From Sympetrum striolatum (taxonomy: Eukaryota; Arthropoda; Insecta; Odonata; Libellulidae), in NCBI GenBank assembly GCA_947579665.1, contig CANPUZ010000059.1:62001-126000 (forward strand): DNA of 64,000 nt. The letters run 5' to 3'. How positions within the stretch are numbered: position 1 is the stretch's first letter; each line of letters begins with the position of its first letter. Made by a program: the position numbers and the translations under genes. Of this stretch, positions 41,246-56,914 are shown piece by piece. The notes beneath the pieces were generated by a model that saw only the letters and a list, made by a program, of their open reading frames with translations, had not been told where the DNA came from and ran no database searches.

Positions 41246-44200
41246 TTTATCACGAAATTACCGAAAAAAGGGACCAAAACGGATAATTTTAGCTAAATTT
41301 CTATTTTTACCTCTATTTACTCGTTTTTTTTCCTCATTTAAGACGAAATTACCGAATAAAGGGACGAAAACGGATATTTTAGCGAAAATTTTATTTTTTT
41401 CCTCTATTTACTCGTTTTTTTCCTCATTTCATGACGAAATTACGAAAAAAGGTACGAAAACGGATAATTTTAGCGAAATTTCTATTTTTTTCCTCTATAT
41501 GCTCGATTTTTTCATAATTTTATGACGAAATTACCGGAAAAAGGGACGAAAACGGATAATTTTAGCGAAATTTTTATTTTTTTTCTGAATTTACTCGTTT
41601 TTCTTCATCATTTTATCACGAAATTATCGAAAAAAGGGACGAAAACGGATAATTTTAACGAAATTTCTATTTTTTTCCTCTATTTACTCGATTTTTTTCC
41701 ACATTTTATGACGAAATTACCGAATAAAGGGACGAAAACGGATATTTTAGCGAAATTTTTATTTTTTTCCTCAATTTACTATTTTTTCTTCATCATTTTA
41801 TCAGGAAATTACCGAGAAAATGGACGAAAACGGTAAATTTTAGCGAAATGTTTAATTTTTTCCTCTATTTACTCGATTATTTTCCTCATTTTATGACGTA
41901 ATTACCAAAAAAAATGATGAAAACAGATAATTTTAGCGAAATATCTATTTTTTCCTCTATTTACTCTTTTTTTTCCTCATTTTATGACGAAATTACCGAA
42001 AAAAGGGTCGATATCGGATAATTTTAGCGAAATTTCTATTTTTTCCTCTATTTACTCGTCCTTTTACCACATTTTATGACGAAATTACCGAAAAAATGGC
42101 TGAAAACGGATAATTTTCGCGAAATTTCTATTTTTTCCTCTATTTACTCCTTTTTTTTCCTCATTGTATGACGAAATTACAGAAAAAAGGGCCGAAAACG
42201 GATAATTTTAGCGAAATTTTTATTTTTTTTTTCCACTATTTACTCGTTTTTTTTCCTCATTTTTTGACGATTTTACCAAAAAAGGGACGAAAACGGATAA
42301 TTTTACGGAAATTTCTATTTTTTCCTCAATTTGCTCGTTTTTTCCCCTCATTTTATGAAGAAATTACCGAAAAAAGGGACGAAAAAGGATAATTTTAGCG
42401 AAATTTCTATTTTTTTCCTCCATTTGCTCGTTTTTTTTCTTCAATTTATTACGAAATTACCGTAAAAAGGGACGAAAACGGAGAATTTTAGCGAAATTTT
42501 TATTTTTTTCCTCAATTTACTCGTTTTTCTTCATCATTTTATCACGAAATTACCGAAAAAAGGGACGAAAACGGATAATTTTAACGAAATTTCTATTTTT
42601 TTCCTGTATTTACTCGATTTTTTCCACATTTTATGACGAAATTACCAAATAAAGGGACGAAAAAACGGATAATTTTTGCGAATTTTTTATATTTTTCCTC
42701 AATTTACTATTTTTTCTTCATCATTTTATCAGGAAATTAACGAAAAATTGGACGAAAACGGATAATTTTAGCGATATTATTAATTTTTTCCTCTATTTAC
42801 TCGATTTTTTTCTTCATTTTATGACGAAATTACCGAAAAAAGGGACGAAAACGGATAATTTTATCGAAATTACTATTTTTTTCCTCTATTTGCTCGTTTT
42901 CTTTCTTCATTTTATCACGAAATTACCGAAAAAAGGGACCAAAACGGATAATTTTAGCTAAATTTCTATTTTTACCTCTATTTACTCGTTTTTTTTCCTC
43001 ATTTTATGTCGAAATTACCGAAAAAAGGGACGAAAACGGATAATTTTAGCGAAATATTTATTTTTTTCCTCAATTTACTCGTTTTTCTTCATCATTTTAT
43101 CACGAAATTACCGAAAAAAGGGACGATAACGGATAATTTTAGCGAAATTTTTATTTTTTTCCTCAATTTACTCGTTTATTTTCCTCATTTTATAGCAAAA
43201 TTACCGAAAAAAGGGTCGAAAACGGATAATTTTAGCAAATTTTCTATTTTTTCCTTAATTTACTGGTTTTTTTCCGCATTTTATCACGAAGTTACCGAAA
43301 AAAGGGACGAAAACGGATAATTTTAGCGAAAATTTAATTTTTTTCCTCTATTTACTCGATATTTTTCCTCATTTTATGAAGTAATTACCGAAAAAAGGGA
43401 TGAAAACGGATAATTTTAGTGAAATTTCAATTTTTTTTCTCTATTTACTCGTTTTTTTCCTACTTTTATGGCGAAATTACCGAAAAAAGGGACGAAAACG
43501 GATAATTATAGCGAAATTTTTATTTTATTCCTCAATTTACTCGCTTTTTTTTCCTCAATTTTTGACGAAATTACCGAAAAAAGGGACGAAAACGGATAAT
43601 TTAAGTGAAACTTCTCTTTTTTACTCTATTTACTCGTTTTTCTTCCTCATTTTATGACGAAATTACCGAAAAAAGGGACGAAAACGGATAATTTTAGCGA
43701 AATTTCTATTATTTCCTCAATTTACTCGTTTTCTTCATCATTTTATCACGAAATTACCGAAAAAAGGGACGAAAACGGATAATTTTAGCGATATTTTTAA
43801 TTTTTTCCTCTATTTACTCGATTTTTTTCTTCATTTTATGACGAAATTACCGAAAAAAGGGACGAAAACGGATAATTTTAGCGAAACTTCTCTTTTTTAC
43901 TCTATTTACTCGTTTTTCTTCCTCATTTTATCACGAAATTACCGAAAAAAGGGACGAAAACGGATAATTTTATCGAAATTACTATTTTTTTCCTCTATTT
44001 GCTCGTTTTTTTTCTTCATTTTATCACGAAATTACCGAAAAAAGGGACGAAATCGGATAATTTTAGCGAAATTTCTATTTTTTTCTATATTTACCCGTTT
44101 TTTCCTCATTTTATGACTAAATTACCTAAAAAAGGGCCGAAAACGGATAATTTTAGCGAAATTTCTATATTTTCCTTTATTTACTCCATTTTTTCTCATT

Positions 44201-46870
44201 TTATGACGAAATTACCGAAAAAAGGGTCGATATCGGATAATTTTAGCGAAATTTCTATTTTTTCCTCTATTTACTCGTCCTTTTTCCTCATTTTATGACG
44301 AAATAACCGAAAAAATGGCCGAAAACGGATAATTTTCGAGAAATTTATATTTTTCCTCTATTTACTCGTTTTTTTCCTCATTATATGACGAAATTACAGA
44401 AAAAAGGGCCGAAAACGGATAATTTTAGCGAAATTTTTATTTTTTTTTCCTCTATTTATTCGTTTTTTTTCCTCATTTCATGACGATTTTACCAAAAAAA
44501 GGGACGAAAACGGATAATTTTAGCGAAATTTCTATTTTTTCCTCTATTAACTCGTTTTTTCCTTATCTTATGACGAAATTACCGAAAAAAGGGACGAAAA
44601 CGGATAATTTTAGCGAAATTTCTATTTTTTCCTCAATTTGCTCTTTTTTTTTCCTTATTTTATGAAGAAATTACCGAAAAAAGGGACGAAAAAGGATAAT
44701 TTTAGCGAAATTTTTATTTTTCTTCCTCAATTTACTCGTTTTTTTTCATCATTTTATGACGAAATTACCGTAAAAAGGGACGAAAACGGAGAATTTTAGC
44801 GAAATTTTTATTTTTTTCCTCAATTTACTAATTTTTCTTCATCATTTTATCACGAAATTACCGAAAAAACGGACGAAAACGGATAATTTTAACGAAATTT
44901 CTATTTTTTTCTTCTATTTACTCGTTTTTTTCCTCATTTCATGACGAAATTACCGAAACAATGGACGAAAACGGATAATTTTAGCGAAATTTTTATTTTT
45001 TTCCTCAATTTACTAGTTTTCCTTCATCATTTTATCACGAAATTACCGAAAAAAGGAACGAAAACGGATAATTTTAGCGAAATTTTTATTTTTTTCCTCA
45101 ATTTACTCGTTTTTCTTCATCATTTTATCACGAAATTACCGAAAAAAGGGACGATAACGGATAATTCTAGCGAAATTTCTATTTTTTCTTCAACTCGTTT
45201 TTTTTCCTCATTTTATGTCGAAATTACCGAAAAAACGGACGAAAACGGATAATTTTAACGAAATTTTATTTTTTTCCTCTATTTACTCGTTTTTTTCCTC
45301 ATTTCATGACGAAATTACGAAAAAAGGAACGAAAACGGATAATTTTAGCGAAATTTCTATTTTTTTCCTCTATATGCTCGATTTTTTCTTCATTTTATGA
45401 CGAAATTACCGGAAAAAGGGACGAAAACGGATAATTTTAGCGAAATTTTTATTTTTTTTCTCAATTTACTCGTTTTTCTTCATCATTTTATCACGAAATT
45501 ATCGAAAAAAGGGACGAAAACGGATAATTTTAACGAAATTTCTATTATTTTCCTCTATTTACTCGATTTTTTTCCACATTTTATGACGAAATTACCGAAT
45601 AAAGGGACGAAAACGGATATTTTAGCGAAATTTTTATTTTTTTCCTCAATTTACTATTTTTTCTTCATCATTTTATCAGGAAATTGCCGAAAAAATGGAC
45701 GAAAACGGTAAATTTTAGCGAAATTTTTAATTTTTTCCTCTATTTACTTGATTATTTTCCTCATTTTATGACGTAATTACCAAAAAAAATGATGAAAACA
45801 GATAATTTTAGCGAAATATCTATTTTTTCCTCTATTTACTCTTTTTTTTCCTCATTTTATGACGAAATTACCGAAAAAAGGAACGAAAGCGGATAATTTT
45901 AGCGAAATTTCTATTTTTTCCTCTATTTACCCGTTTTTTTCCTTATTTTCTGACTAAATTACCGAAAAAAGGGCCGAAAACGGATAATTTTTGCGAAATT
46001 TCTATATTTTCCTTTATTTACTCCATTTTTTCTCATTTTATGACGAAATTACCGAAAAAAGGGTCGATATCGGATAATTTTAGCGAAATTTCTATTTTTT
46101 CCTCTATTTACTCGTCCTTTTACCACATTTTATGACGAAATTACCGAAAAAATGGCTGAAAACGGATAATTTTCGCGAAATTTCTATTTTTTCCTCTATT
46201 TACTCCTTTTTTTTCCTCATTTTATGACGATTTTACCAAAAAAAGGGACGAAAACGGATAATTTTAGCGAAATTTCTATTTTTTCCTCTATTAACTCGTT
46301 TATTCCTTATCTTATGACGAAATTACCGAAAAAAGGGACGAAAACGGATAATTTTAGCGAAATTTCTATTTTTTCCTCAATTTGCTCGTTTTTTTTCCTC
46401 ATTTTATGAAGAAATTACCGAAAAAAGGGACGAAAAAGGATAATTTTAGCGAAATTTTTATTTTTCTTCCTCAATTTACTCGTTTTTTTTCATCATTTTA
46501 TGACGAAATTACCGTAAAAAGGGACTAAAACGGAGAATTTTAGCGAAATTTTTATTTTTTTCCTCAATTTACTAATTTTTCTTAATCATTTTGTCGCGAA
46601 ATTACCGAAAAAAGGGACAAAAACGGATAATTTTAGCGAAATTTCTATTTTTTTCCTCCATTTGCTCGTTTTTTTTCTTCATTTTATGACGAAATTACCG
46701 TAAAAAGGGACGAAAACGGAGAATTTTAGCAAAATTTTTATTTTTTTCCTCAATTTACTAATTTTTCTTCATCATTTTATCACGAAATTACCGAAAAAAG
46801 GGACGAAAACGGATAATTTTAACGAAATTTCTATTTTTTTCTTCTATTTACTCGTTTTTTTCCTCATTTC

Positions 46871-49800
46871 ATGACGAAATTACCGAAACAATGGACGAAA
46901 ACGGATAATTTTAGCGAAATTTCTATTTTTTCCTCTATTAACTCGTTTTTTCCTTATCTTATGACGAAATTACCGAAAAAAGGGACGAAAACGGATAATT
47001 TTAGCGAAATTTCTATTTTTTCCTCAATTTGCTCGTTTTTTTCCTCATTTTATGAAGAAATTACCGAAAAAAGGGACGAAAAAGGATAATTTTAGCGAAA
47101 TTTTTATTTTTCTTCCTCAATTTACTCGTTTTTTTTCATTATTTTATGACGAAATTACCGTAAAAAGGGACGAAAACGGAGAATTTTAGCGAAATTTCTA
47201 TTTTTTTCCTCCATTTGCTCGTTTTTTTTCTTCCTTTTATGACGAAATTGCCGTAAAAAGGGACGAAAACGGAGAATTTTAGCGAAATTTTTATTTTTTT
47301 CCTCAATTTAGTAATTTTTCTTCATCATTTTATCACGAAATTACCGAAAAAAGGGACGAAAACGGATAATTTTTACGAAATTTCTATTTTTTTCTTCTAT
47401 TTACTCGTTTTTTTCCTCATTTTATGACGAAATTACCGAAAAAATGGACGAAAACGGATAATTTTAGCGAAATTTTTATTTTTTTCCTCAATTTACTAGT
47501 TTTTCTTCATCATTTTATCACGAAATTACCGAAAAAAGGGACGAAAACGTATAATTTTAGCGAAATTTTTATTTTTTTCCTCAATTTACTCGTTTTTCTT
47601 CATCATTTTATCACGAAATTACCGAAAAAAGGGACGATAATGGATAATTCTAGCGAAATTTCTATTTTTTCCTCAACTCGTTTTTTTTCCTCATTTTATG
47701 TCGAAATTACCGAAAAAACGGACGAAAACGGATAATTTTAACGAAATTTTATTTTTTTCCTCTATTTACTCGTTTTTTTCCTCATTTCATGACGAAATTG
47801 CGAAAAAAGGGACGAAAACGGATAATTTTAGCGAAATTTCTATTTTTTTCCTCTATATGCTCGATTTTTTCTTCATTTTATGACGAAATTACCGGAATAA
47901 GGGACGAAAACGGATAATTTTAGCGAAATTTTTATTTTTTTTTTTCTGAATTTACTCGTTTTTCTTCATCATTTTATCACGAAATTATCGAAAAAAGGGA
48001 CGAAAACGGATAATTTTAACGAAATTTCTATTTTTTTCCTCTATTTACTCGATTTTTTTCCACATTTTATGACGAAATTACCGAATAAAGGGACGAAAAC
48101 GGATATTTTAGCGAAATTTTTATTTTTTTCGTCAATTTACTATTTTTTCTTCATCATTTTATCAGGAAATTACCGGAAAAATGGACGAAAACGGTAAATT
48201 TTAGCGAAATTTTTAATTTTTTCCTCTATTTACTCGATTATTTTCCTCATTTTATGACGTAATTACCAAAAAAATGATGAAAACAGATAATTTTAGCGAA
48301 ATATCTATTTTTTCCTCTATTTACTCTTTTTTTTCCTCATGTTATGACGAAATTACCGAAAAAAGGAACGAAAACGGATAATTTTAGCGAAATTTCTATT
48401 TTTTCCTCTATTTACTCGTCCTTTTACCACATTTTATGACGAAATTACCGAAAAAATGGCTGAAAACGGATAATTTTCGCGAAATTTCTATTTTTTCCTC
48501 TATTCACTCCTTTTTTTTCCTCATTATATGACGAAATTACAGAAAAAAGGGCCGAAAACGGATAATTTTAACGAAATTTTTATTTTTTTTTCCACTATTT
48601 ACTCGTTTTTTTTCCTCATTTTATGACGATTTTACCAAAAAAAGGAATAAAAAGCGGATAATTTTACCGAAATTTCTATTTTTTCCTCTATTTACTCGTT
48701 TTTTCCTCATTTTATGACGAAATTACCGAAAAAAGGGACGAAAAGGGATAATTTTAGCGAAATTTCTATTTTTTCCTCAATTTGCTCGTTTTTTTTCGTC
48801 ATTTTATGAAGAAATTACCGAAAAAAGGGACGAAAAAGGATAATTTTAGCGAAATTTTAATTTTTTTCTTCAATTTACTCGTTTTCTTCATCATTTTATC
48901 ACGAAATTACCGAAAAAAGGGACGAAAACGGAAAATTTTAGCGAAATTTCTATTTTTTTCCTCAAATATACTCGTTTTTTTCCTCATTTTATGACGGAAT
49001 TACCGAAAAAATGGACGAAAACGGATAATTTTAGCGAAATTTCTATTTTTTCCACTATTTACTCGTTGTCTTTCCTCATTTTATATCGAAATTACCGAAA
49101 AAAGGGTCGAAAGAGGATAATTTTATCGAAATTTGTATTTTTTTCCTCTATTTACTCGTTTTTTTCCTCATTTCATGACGAAATTACCGAAAACAGGGTT
49201 GAAAATGGATAATTTTAGCGAAATTTCAATTTTTTTCCTCCATTTGCTCGTTTTTTTTCTTCAATTTATGACGAAATTACCGTAAAAAGGGACGAAAACG
49301 GAGAATTTTAGCGAAATTTTTACTTTTTTCCTCAATTTACTCGTTTTTCTTCATCATTTTATCACGAAATTACCGAAAAAAGGGACGAAAACGGATAATT
49401 TTAACGAAATTTGTATTTTTTTCCTGTATTTACTCGATTTTTTCCACATTTTATGACAAATTTACCAAATAAAGGGACGAAAAAACGGATAATTTTTGCG
49501 AAATTTTTATATTTTTCCTCAATTTACTATTTTTTCTTCATCATTTTATCAGGAAATTAACGAAAAATTGGACGAAAACGGATAATTTAGCGATATTTCT
49601 AATTTTTTCCTCTATTTACTCGATTTTTTTCTTCATTTTCTGACGAAATTACCGAAAAAAGGGACGAAAACGGATAATTTTATCGAAATTACTATTTTTT
49701 TCCTCTATTTGCTCGTTTTTTTTCTTCACTTATCACCAAATTACCGAAAAAAGGGACCAAAACGGATAATCTTAGCTAAATTTCTATTTTTACCTCTATT

Positions 49801-52800
49801 TACTCGTTTTTTTTCCTCATTTTATGTCGAAATTACCGAAAAAAAGGGACGAAAACGGATAATTTTAGCGAAATATTTATTTTTTTCCTCAATTTACTCG
49901 TTTTTCTTCATCATTTTATTACGAAATTACCGAAAAAAGGGACGATAACGGATAATATTAGCGAAATTTCTATTTTTTCCTCAACTCATTTTTTTTCCTC
50001 ATTTAAGACGAAATTACCGAATAAAGGGACGAAAACGGATATTTTAGCGAAAATTTTATTTTTTTCCACTATTTACTCGTTTTTTTCCTCATTTCATGAC
50101 GAAATTACGAAAAAAGGGACGAAAACGGATAATTTTAGCGAAATTTCTATTTTTTTCCTCTATATGCTCGATTTTTTCTTCATTTTATGACGAAATTACC
50201 GGAAAAAGGGACGAAAACGGATAATTTTAACGAAATTTCTATATTTTCCTTTATTTACTTCATTTTTTCTCATTTTATGACGAAATTACCGAAAAAAGGG
50301 TCGATATCGGATAATTTTAGCGAAATTTCTATTTTTTCCTCTATTTACTCGTCCTTTTACCACATTTTATGACGAAATTACCGAAAAAAATGGCTGAAAA
50401 CGGATAATTTTCGCGAAATTTCTATTTTTTCCTCTATTTACTCCTTTTTTTTCCTCATTATATGACGAAATTACAGAAAAAAGGGCCAAAACCGATAATT
50501 TTAGCGAAATTTTTATTTTTTTTCCACTATTTACTCGTTTTTCTTCCTCATTTTATGACGATTTTACCAAAGAATGGGACGAAAACGGATAATTTTACCG
50601 AAATTTCTATTTTTTCCTCTATTTACTCGTTTTTTCCTCATTTTATGACGAAATTACCGAAAAAAGGGACGAAAACGGATAATTTTAGCGAAATTTCTAT
50701 TTTTTCCTCAATTTGCTCGTTTTTTTCCCTCATTTTATGAAGAAATTACCGAAAAAAGGGACGAAAAAGGATAATTTTAGCGAAATTTCAATTTTTTTCT
50801 TCAATTTGCTCGTTTTATTTCTTCAATTTATGACGAAATTACCGTAAAAAGGGACGAAAACGGAGAATTTTAGCGAAATTTTTACTTTTTTCCTCAATTT
50901 ACTCGTTTTTCTTCATCATTTTATCACGAAATTACCGAAAAAAGGGACGAAAACGGATAATTTTAACGAAATTTCTATTTTTTTCCTGTATTTACTCGAT
51001 TTTTTCCACATTTTATGACGAAATTACCAAATATAGGGACGAAAAAACGGATAATTTTTGCGAAATTTTTATATTTTTCCTCAATTTACTATTTTTTCTT
51101 CATCATTTTATCAGGAAATTAACGAAAAATTGGACGAAAACGGATAATTTTAGCGATATTTTTAATTTTTTCCTCTATTTACTCGATTTTTTTCTTCATT
51201 TTATGACGAAATTACCGAAAAAAGGGACCAAAACGGATAATTTTAGCTAAATTTCTATTTTTACCTCTATTTACTCGTTTTTTTTCCTCATTTAAGACGA
51301 AATTACCGAATAAAGGGACGAAAACGGATATTTTAGCGAAAATTTTATTTTTTTCCTCTATTTACTCGTTTTTTTCCTCATTTCATGACGAAATTACGAA
51401 AAAAGGTACGAAAACGGATAATTTTAGCGAAATTTCTATTTTTTTCCTCTATATGCTCGATTTTTTCTTAATTTTATGACGAAATTACCGGAAAAAGGGA
51501 CGAAAACGGATAATTTTAGCGAAATTTTTATTTTTTTTCTGAATTTACTCGTTTTTCTTCATCATTTTATCACGAAATTATCGAAAAAAGGGACGATAAC
51601 GGATAATTTTAACGAAATTTCTATTTTTTTCCTCTATTTACTCGATTTTTTTCCACATTTTATGACGAAATTACCGAATAAAGGGACGAAAACGGATATT
51701 TTAGCGAAATTTTTATTTTTTTCCTCAATTTACTATTTTTTCTTCATCATTTTATCAGGAAATTACCGAAAAAATGGACGAAAACGGTAAATTTTAGCGA
51801 AATGTTTAATTTATTCCTCTATTTACTCGATTATTTTCCTCATTTTATGACGTAATTACCAAAAAAAATGATGAAAACAGATAATTTTAGCGAAATATCT
51901 ATTTTTTCCTCTATTTGCTCTTTTTTTTCCTCATTTTATGACGAAATTACCGAAAAAAGGGTCGATATCGGATAATTTTAGCGAAATTTCTATTTTTTCC
52001 TCTATTTACTCGTCCTTTTACCACATTTTATGACGAAATTACCGAAAAAATGGCTGAAAACGGATAATTTTCGCGAAATTTCTATTTTTTCCTCTATTTA
52101 CTCCTTTTTTTTCCTCATTGTATGACGAAATTACAGAAAAAAGGGCCGAAAACGGATAATTTTAGCGAAATTTTTATTTTTTTTTCCACTATTTACTCGT
52201 TTTTTTTCCTCATTTTTTGACGATTTTACCAAAAAAGGGACGAAAACGGATAATTTTACCGAAATTTCTATTTTTTCATCAATTTGCTCGTTTTTTTCCC
52301 TCATTTTATGAAGAAATTACCGAAAAAAGGGACGAAAAAGGATAATTTTAGCGAAATTTCTATTTTTTTCCTCCATTTGCTCGTTTTTTTTCTTCAATTT
52401 ATTACGAAATTACCGTAAAAAGGGACGAAAACGGAGAATTTTAGCGAAATTTTTATTTTTTTCCTCAATTTACTCGTTTTTCTTCATCATTTTATCACGA
52501 AATTACCGAAAAAAGGGACGAAAACGGATAATTTTAACGAAATTTCTATTTTTTTCCTGTATTTACTCGATTTTTTCCACATTTTATGACGAAATTACCA
52601 AATAAAGGGACGAAAAAACGGATAATTTTTGCGAATTTTTTATATTTTTCCTCAATTTACTATTTTTTCTTCATCATTTTATCAGGAAATTAACGAAAAA
52701 TTGGACGAAAACGGATAATTTTAGCGATATTATTAATTTTTTCCTCTATTTGCTCGTTTTCTTTCTTCATTTTATCACGAAATTACCGAAAAAAGGGACC

Positions 52801-55800
52801 AAAACGGATAATTTTAGCTAAATTTCTATTTTTACCTCTATTTACTCGTTTTTTTTTCCTCATTTTATGTCGAAATTACCGAAAAAAGGGACGAAAACGG
52901 ATAATTTTAGCGAAATATTTATTTTTTTCCTCAATTTACTCGTTTTTCTTCATCATTTTATCACGAAATTACCGAAAAAAGGGACGATAACGGATAATTT
53001 TAGCGAAATTTCTATTTTTTCCTCAACACGTTTTTTTTCCTTATTTAAGTCGAAATTACCGAATAAAGGGACGAAAACGGATATTTTAGCGAAATTTTTT
53101 TTTTTTTCCTCAATTTACTCGTTTTTCATCTTCATTTTATCACGAAATTACCGAAGACAGGGATGAAAACGGATAATTTTAGCGAAATTTTTATTTTTTT
53201 CCTCAATTTACTCGTTTATTTTCCTCATTTTATAGCAAAATTACCGAAAAAAGGGTCGAAAACGGATAATTTTAGCAAATTTTCTATTTTTTCCTTAATT
53301 TACTGGTTTTTTTCCGCATTTTATCACGAAGTTACCGAAAAAAGGGACGAAAACGGATAATTTTAGCGAAAATTTAATTTTTTTCCTCTATTTACTCGAT
53401 ATTTTTCCTCATTTTATGAAGTAATTACCGAAAAAAGGGATGAAAACGGATAATTTTAGTGAAATTTCAATTTTTTTCTCTATTTACTCGTTTTTTTCCT
53501 ACTTTTATGGCGAAATTACCGAAAAAAGGGACGAAAACGGATAATTATAGCGAAATTTTTATTTTATTCCTCAATTTACTCGCTTTTTTTTCCTCAATTT
53601 TTGACGAAATTACCGAAAAAAGGGACGAAAACGGATAATTTAAGTGAAACTTCTCTTTTTTACTCTATTTACTCGTTTTTCTTCCTCATTTTATGACGAA
53701 ATTACCGAAAAAAGGGACGAAAACGGATAGTTTTAGCGAAATTTCTATTATTTCCTCAATTTACTCGTTTTCTTCATCATTTTATCACGAAATTACCGAA
53801 AAAAGGGACGAAAACGGATAATTTTAGCGATATTTTTAATTTTTTCCTCTATTTACTCGATTTTTTTCTTCATTTTATGACGAAATTACCGAAAAAAGGG
53901 ACGAAAACGGATAATTTTAGCGAAACTTCTCTTTTTTACTCTATTTACTCGTTTTTCTTCCTCATTTTATCACGAAATTACCGAAAAAAGGGACGAAAAC
54001 GGATAATTTTATCGAAATTACTATTTTTTTCCTCTATTTGCTCGTTTTTTTTCTTCATTTTATCACGAAATTACCGAAAAAAGGGACGAAATCGGATAAT
54101 TTTAGCGAAATTTCTATTTTTTTCTATATTTACCCGTTTTTTTCCTCATTTTATGAATAAATTACCTAAAAAAGGGCCGAAAACGGATAATTTTAGCGAA
54201 ATTTCTATATTTTCCTTTATTTACTCCATTTTTTCTCATTTTATGACGAAATTACCGAAAAAAGGGTCGATATCGGATAATTTTAGCGAAATTTCTATTT
54301 TTTCCTCTATTTACTCGTCCTTTTTCCTCATTTTATGACGAAATAACCGAAAAAATGGCCGAAAACGGATAATTTTCGAGAAATTAATATTTTTCCTCTA
54401 TTTACTCGTTTTTTTTTCCTCATTATATGACGAAATTACAGAAAAAAGGGCCGAAAACGGATAATTTTAGCGAAATTTTTATTTTTTTTTCCTCTATTTA
54501 TTCGTTTTTTTTTCCTCATTTTATGAAGATTTTACCAAAAAAAGGGACGAAAACGGATAATTTTAGCGAAATTTCTATTTTTTCCTCTATTAACTCGTTT
54601 TTTCCTTATCTTATGACGAAATTACCGAAAAAAGGGACGAAAACGGATAATTTTAGCGAAATTTCTATTTTTTCCTCAATTTGATCTTTTTTTTTCCTCA
54701 TTTTATGAAGAAATTACCGAAAAAAAGGGACGAAAACGGATAATTTTAGCGAAATTTTTATTTTTCTTCCTCAATTTACTCGTTTTTTTTCATCATTTTA
54801 TGACGAAATTACCGTAAAAAGGGACGAAAACGGAGAATTTTAGCGAAATTTTTATTTTTTCCCTCAATTTACTAATTTTTCTTCATCATTTTATCACGAA
54901 ATTACCGAAAAAAGGGACGAAAACGGATAATTTTAACGAAATTTCTATTTTTTCTTCTATTTACTCGTTTTTTTCCTCATTTCATGACGAAATTACCGAA
55001 ACAATGGACGAAAACGGATAATTTTAGCGAAATTTTTATTTTTTTCCTTAATTTACTAGTTTTCCTTCATCATTTTATCACGAAATTACCGAAAAAAGGA
55101 ACGAAAACGGATAATTTTAGCGAAATTTTTATTTTTTTCCTCAATTTACTCGTTTTTCTTCATCATTTTATCACGAAATTACCGAAAAAAGGGACGATAA
55201 CGGATAATTCTAGCGAAATTTCTATTTTTTCTTCAACTCGTTTTTTTTCCTCATTTTATGTCGAAATTACCGAAAAAACGGACGAAAACGGATAATTTTA
55301 ACGAAATTTTATTTTTTTCCTCTATTTACTCGTTTTTTTCCTCATTTCATGACGAAATTACGAAAAAAGGAACGAAAACGGATAATTTTAGCGAAATTTC
55401 TATTTTTTTCCTCTATATGCTCGATTTTTTCTTCATTTTATGACGAAATTACCGGAAAAAGGGACGAAAACGGATAATTTTAGCGAAATTTTTATTTTTT
55501 TTCTCAATTTACTCGTTTTTCTTCATCATTTTATCACGAAATTATCGAAAAAAGGGACGAAAACGGATAATTTTAACGAAATTTCTATTATTTTCCTCTA
55601 TTTACTCGATTTTTTTCCACATTTTATGACGAAATTACCGAATAAAGGGACGAAAACGGATATTTTAGCGAAATTTTTATTTTTTTCCTCAATTTACTAT
55701 TTTTTCTTCATCATTTTATCAGGAAATTGCCGAAAAAATGGACGAAAACGGTAAATTTTAGCGAAATTTTTAATTTTTTCCTCTATTTACTTGATTATTT

Positions 55801-56914
55801 TCCTCATTTTATGACGTAATTACCAAAAAAAATGATGAAAACAGATAATTTTAGCGAAATATCTATTTTTTCCTCTATTTACTCTTTTTTTTCCTCATTT
55901 TATGACGAAATTACCGAAAAAAGGAACGAAAGCGGATAATTTTAGCGAAATTTCTATTTTTTCCTCTATTTACCCGTTTTTTTCCTTATTTTCTGACTAA
56001 ATTACCGAAAAAAGGGCCGAAAACGGATAATTTTTGCGAAATTTCTATATTTTCCTTTATTTACTCCATTTTTTCTCATTTTATGACGAAATTACCGAAA
56101 AAAGGGTCGATATCGGATAATTTTAGCGAAATTTCTATTTTTTCCTCTATTTACTCGTCCTTTTACCACATTTAATGACGAAATTACCGAAAAAATGGCT
56201 GAAAACGGATAATTTTCGCGAAATTTCTATTTTTTTCTCTATTTACTCCTTTTTTTTCCTCATTTTATGACGATTTTACCAAAAAAAGGGACGAAAACGG
56301 ATAATTTTAGCGAAATTTCTATTTTTTCCTCTATTAACTCGTTTTTTTCCTTATCTTATGACGAAATTACCGAAAAAAGGGACGAAAACGGATAATTTTA
56401 GCGAAATTTCTATTTTTTCCTCAATTTGCTCGTTTTTTTTCCTCATTTTATGAAGAAATTACCGAAAAAAGGGACGAAAAAGGATAATTTTAGCGAAATT
56501 TTTATTTTTCTTCCTCAATTTACTCGTTTTTTTTCATCATTTTATGACGAAATTACCGTAAAAAGGGACGAAAACGGAGAATTTTAGCGAAATTTTTATT
56601 TTTTTCCTCAATTTACTAATTTTTCTTAATCATTTTGTCCCGAAATTACCGAAAAAAGGGACAAAAACGGATAATTTTAGCGAAATTTCTATTTTTTTCC
56701 TCCATTTGCTCGTTTTTTTTCTTCATTTTATGACGAAATTACCGTAAAAAGGGACGAAAACGGAGAATTTTAGCAAAATTTTTATTTTTTTCCTCAATTT
56801 ACTAATTTTTCTTCATCATTTTATCACGAAATTACCGAAAAAAGGGACGAAAACGGATAATTTTAACGAAATTTCTATTTTTTTCTTCTATTTACTCGTT
56901 TTTTTCCTCATTTC
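46871..56914 (+). repeat. Superrepeat unit 3 (10044 bp)
   Basis: It is bounded by the same CCGAAACAATGG monomers as unit 2. The first ~4 kb matches unit 1 at offsets of 22725 and 22546. The change of about 179 bp reflects two monomers near 25683-25860 that are present in unit 1 but absent in both copies of unit 2 (38.34 and 40.47 kb) and here. The rest matches unit 2 at 9954, 9861, 10039 and 10043. One monomer (93 bp) is missing near 52748, where CCTCTATTTGCTCG follows ATTAATTTTTT. Confidence 0.85.

Larger units (their letters stand above)
35528..46870 (+). repeat. Superrepeat unit 2 (11343 bp)
   Basis: It starts and ends at an ATGACG monomer with CCGAAACAATGG followed by CTCTATTAACTCG. Its left part holds nested internal duplications (35528, 36823 and 38946). 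Its right part (41.2-46.87 kb) follows unit 1 closely at offsets of 11389, 11345, 11166, 11164 and 11343. A loss of about 179 bp near 43145 is private to this unit. At about 41225 a monomer series equivalent to 26605-29836 is missing. Confidence 0.85.
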
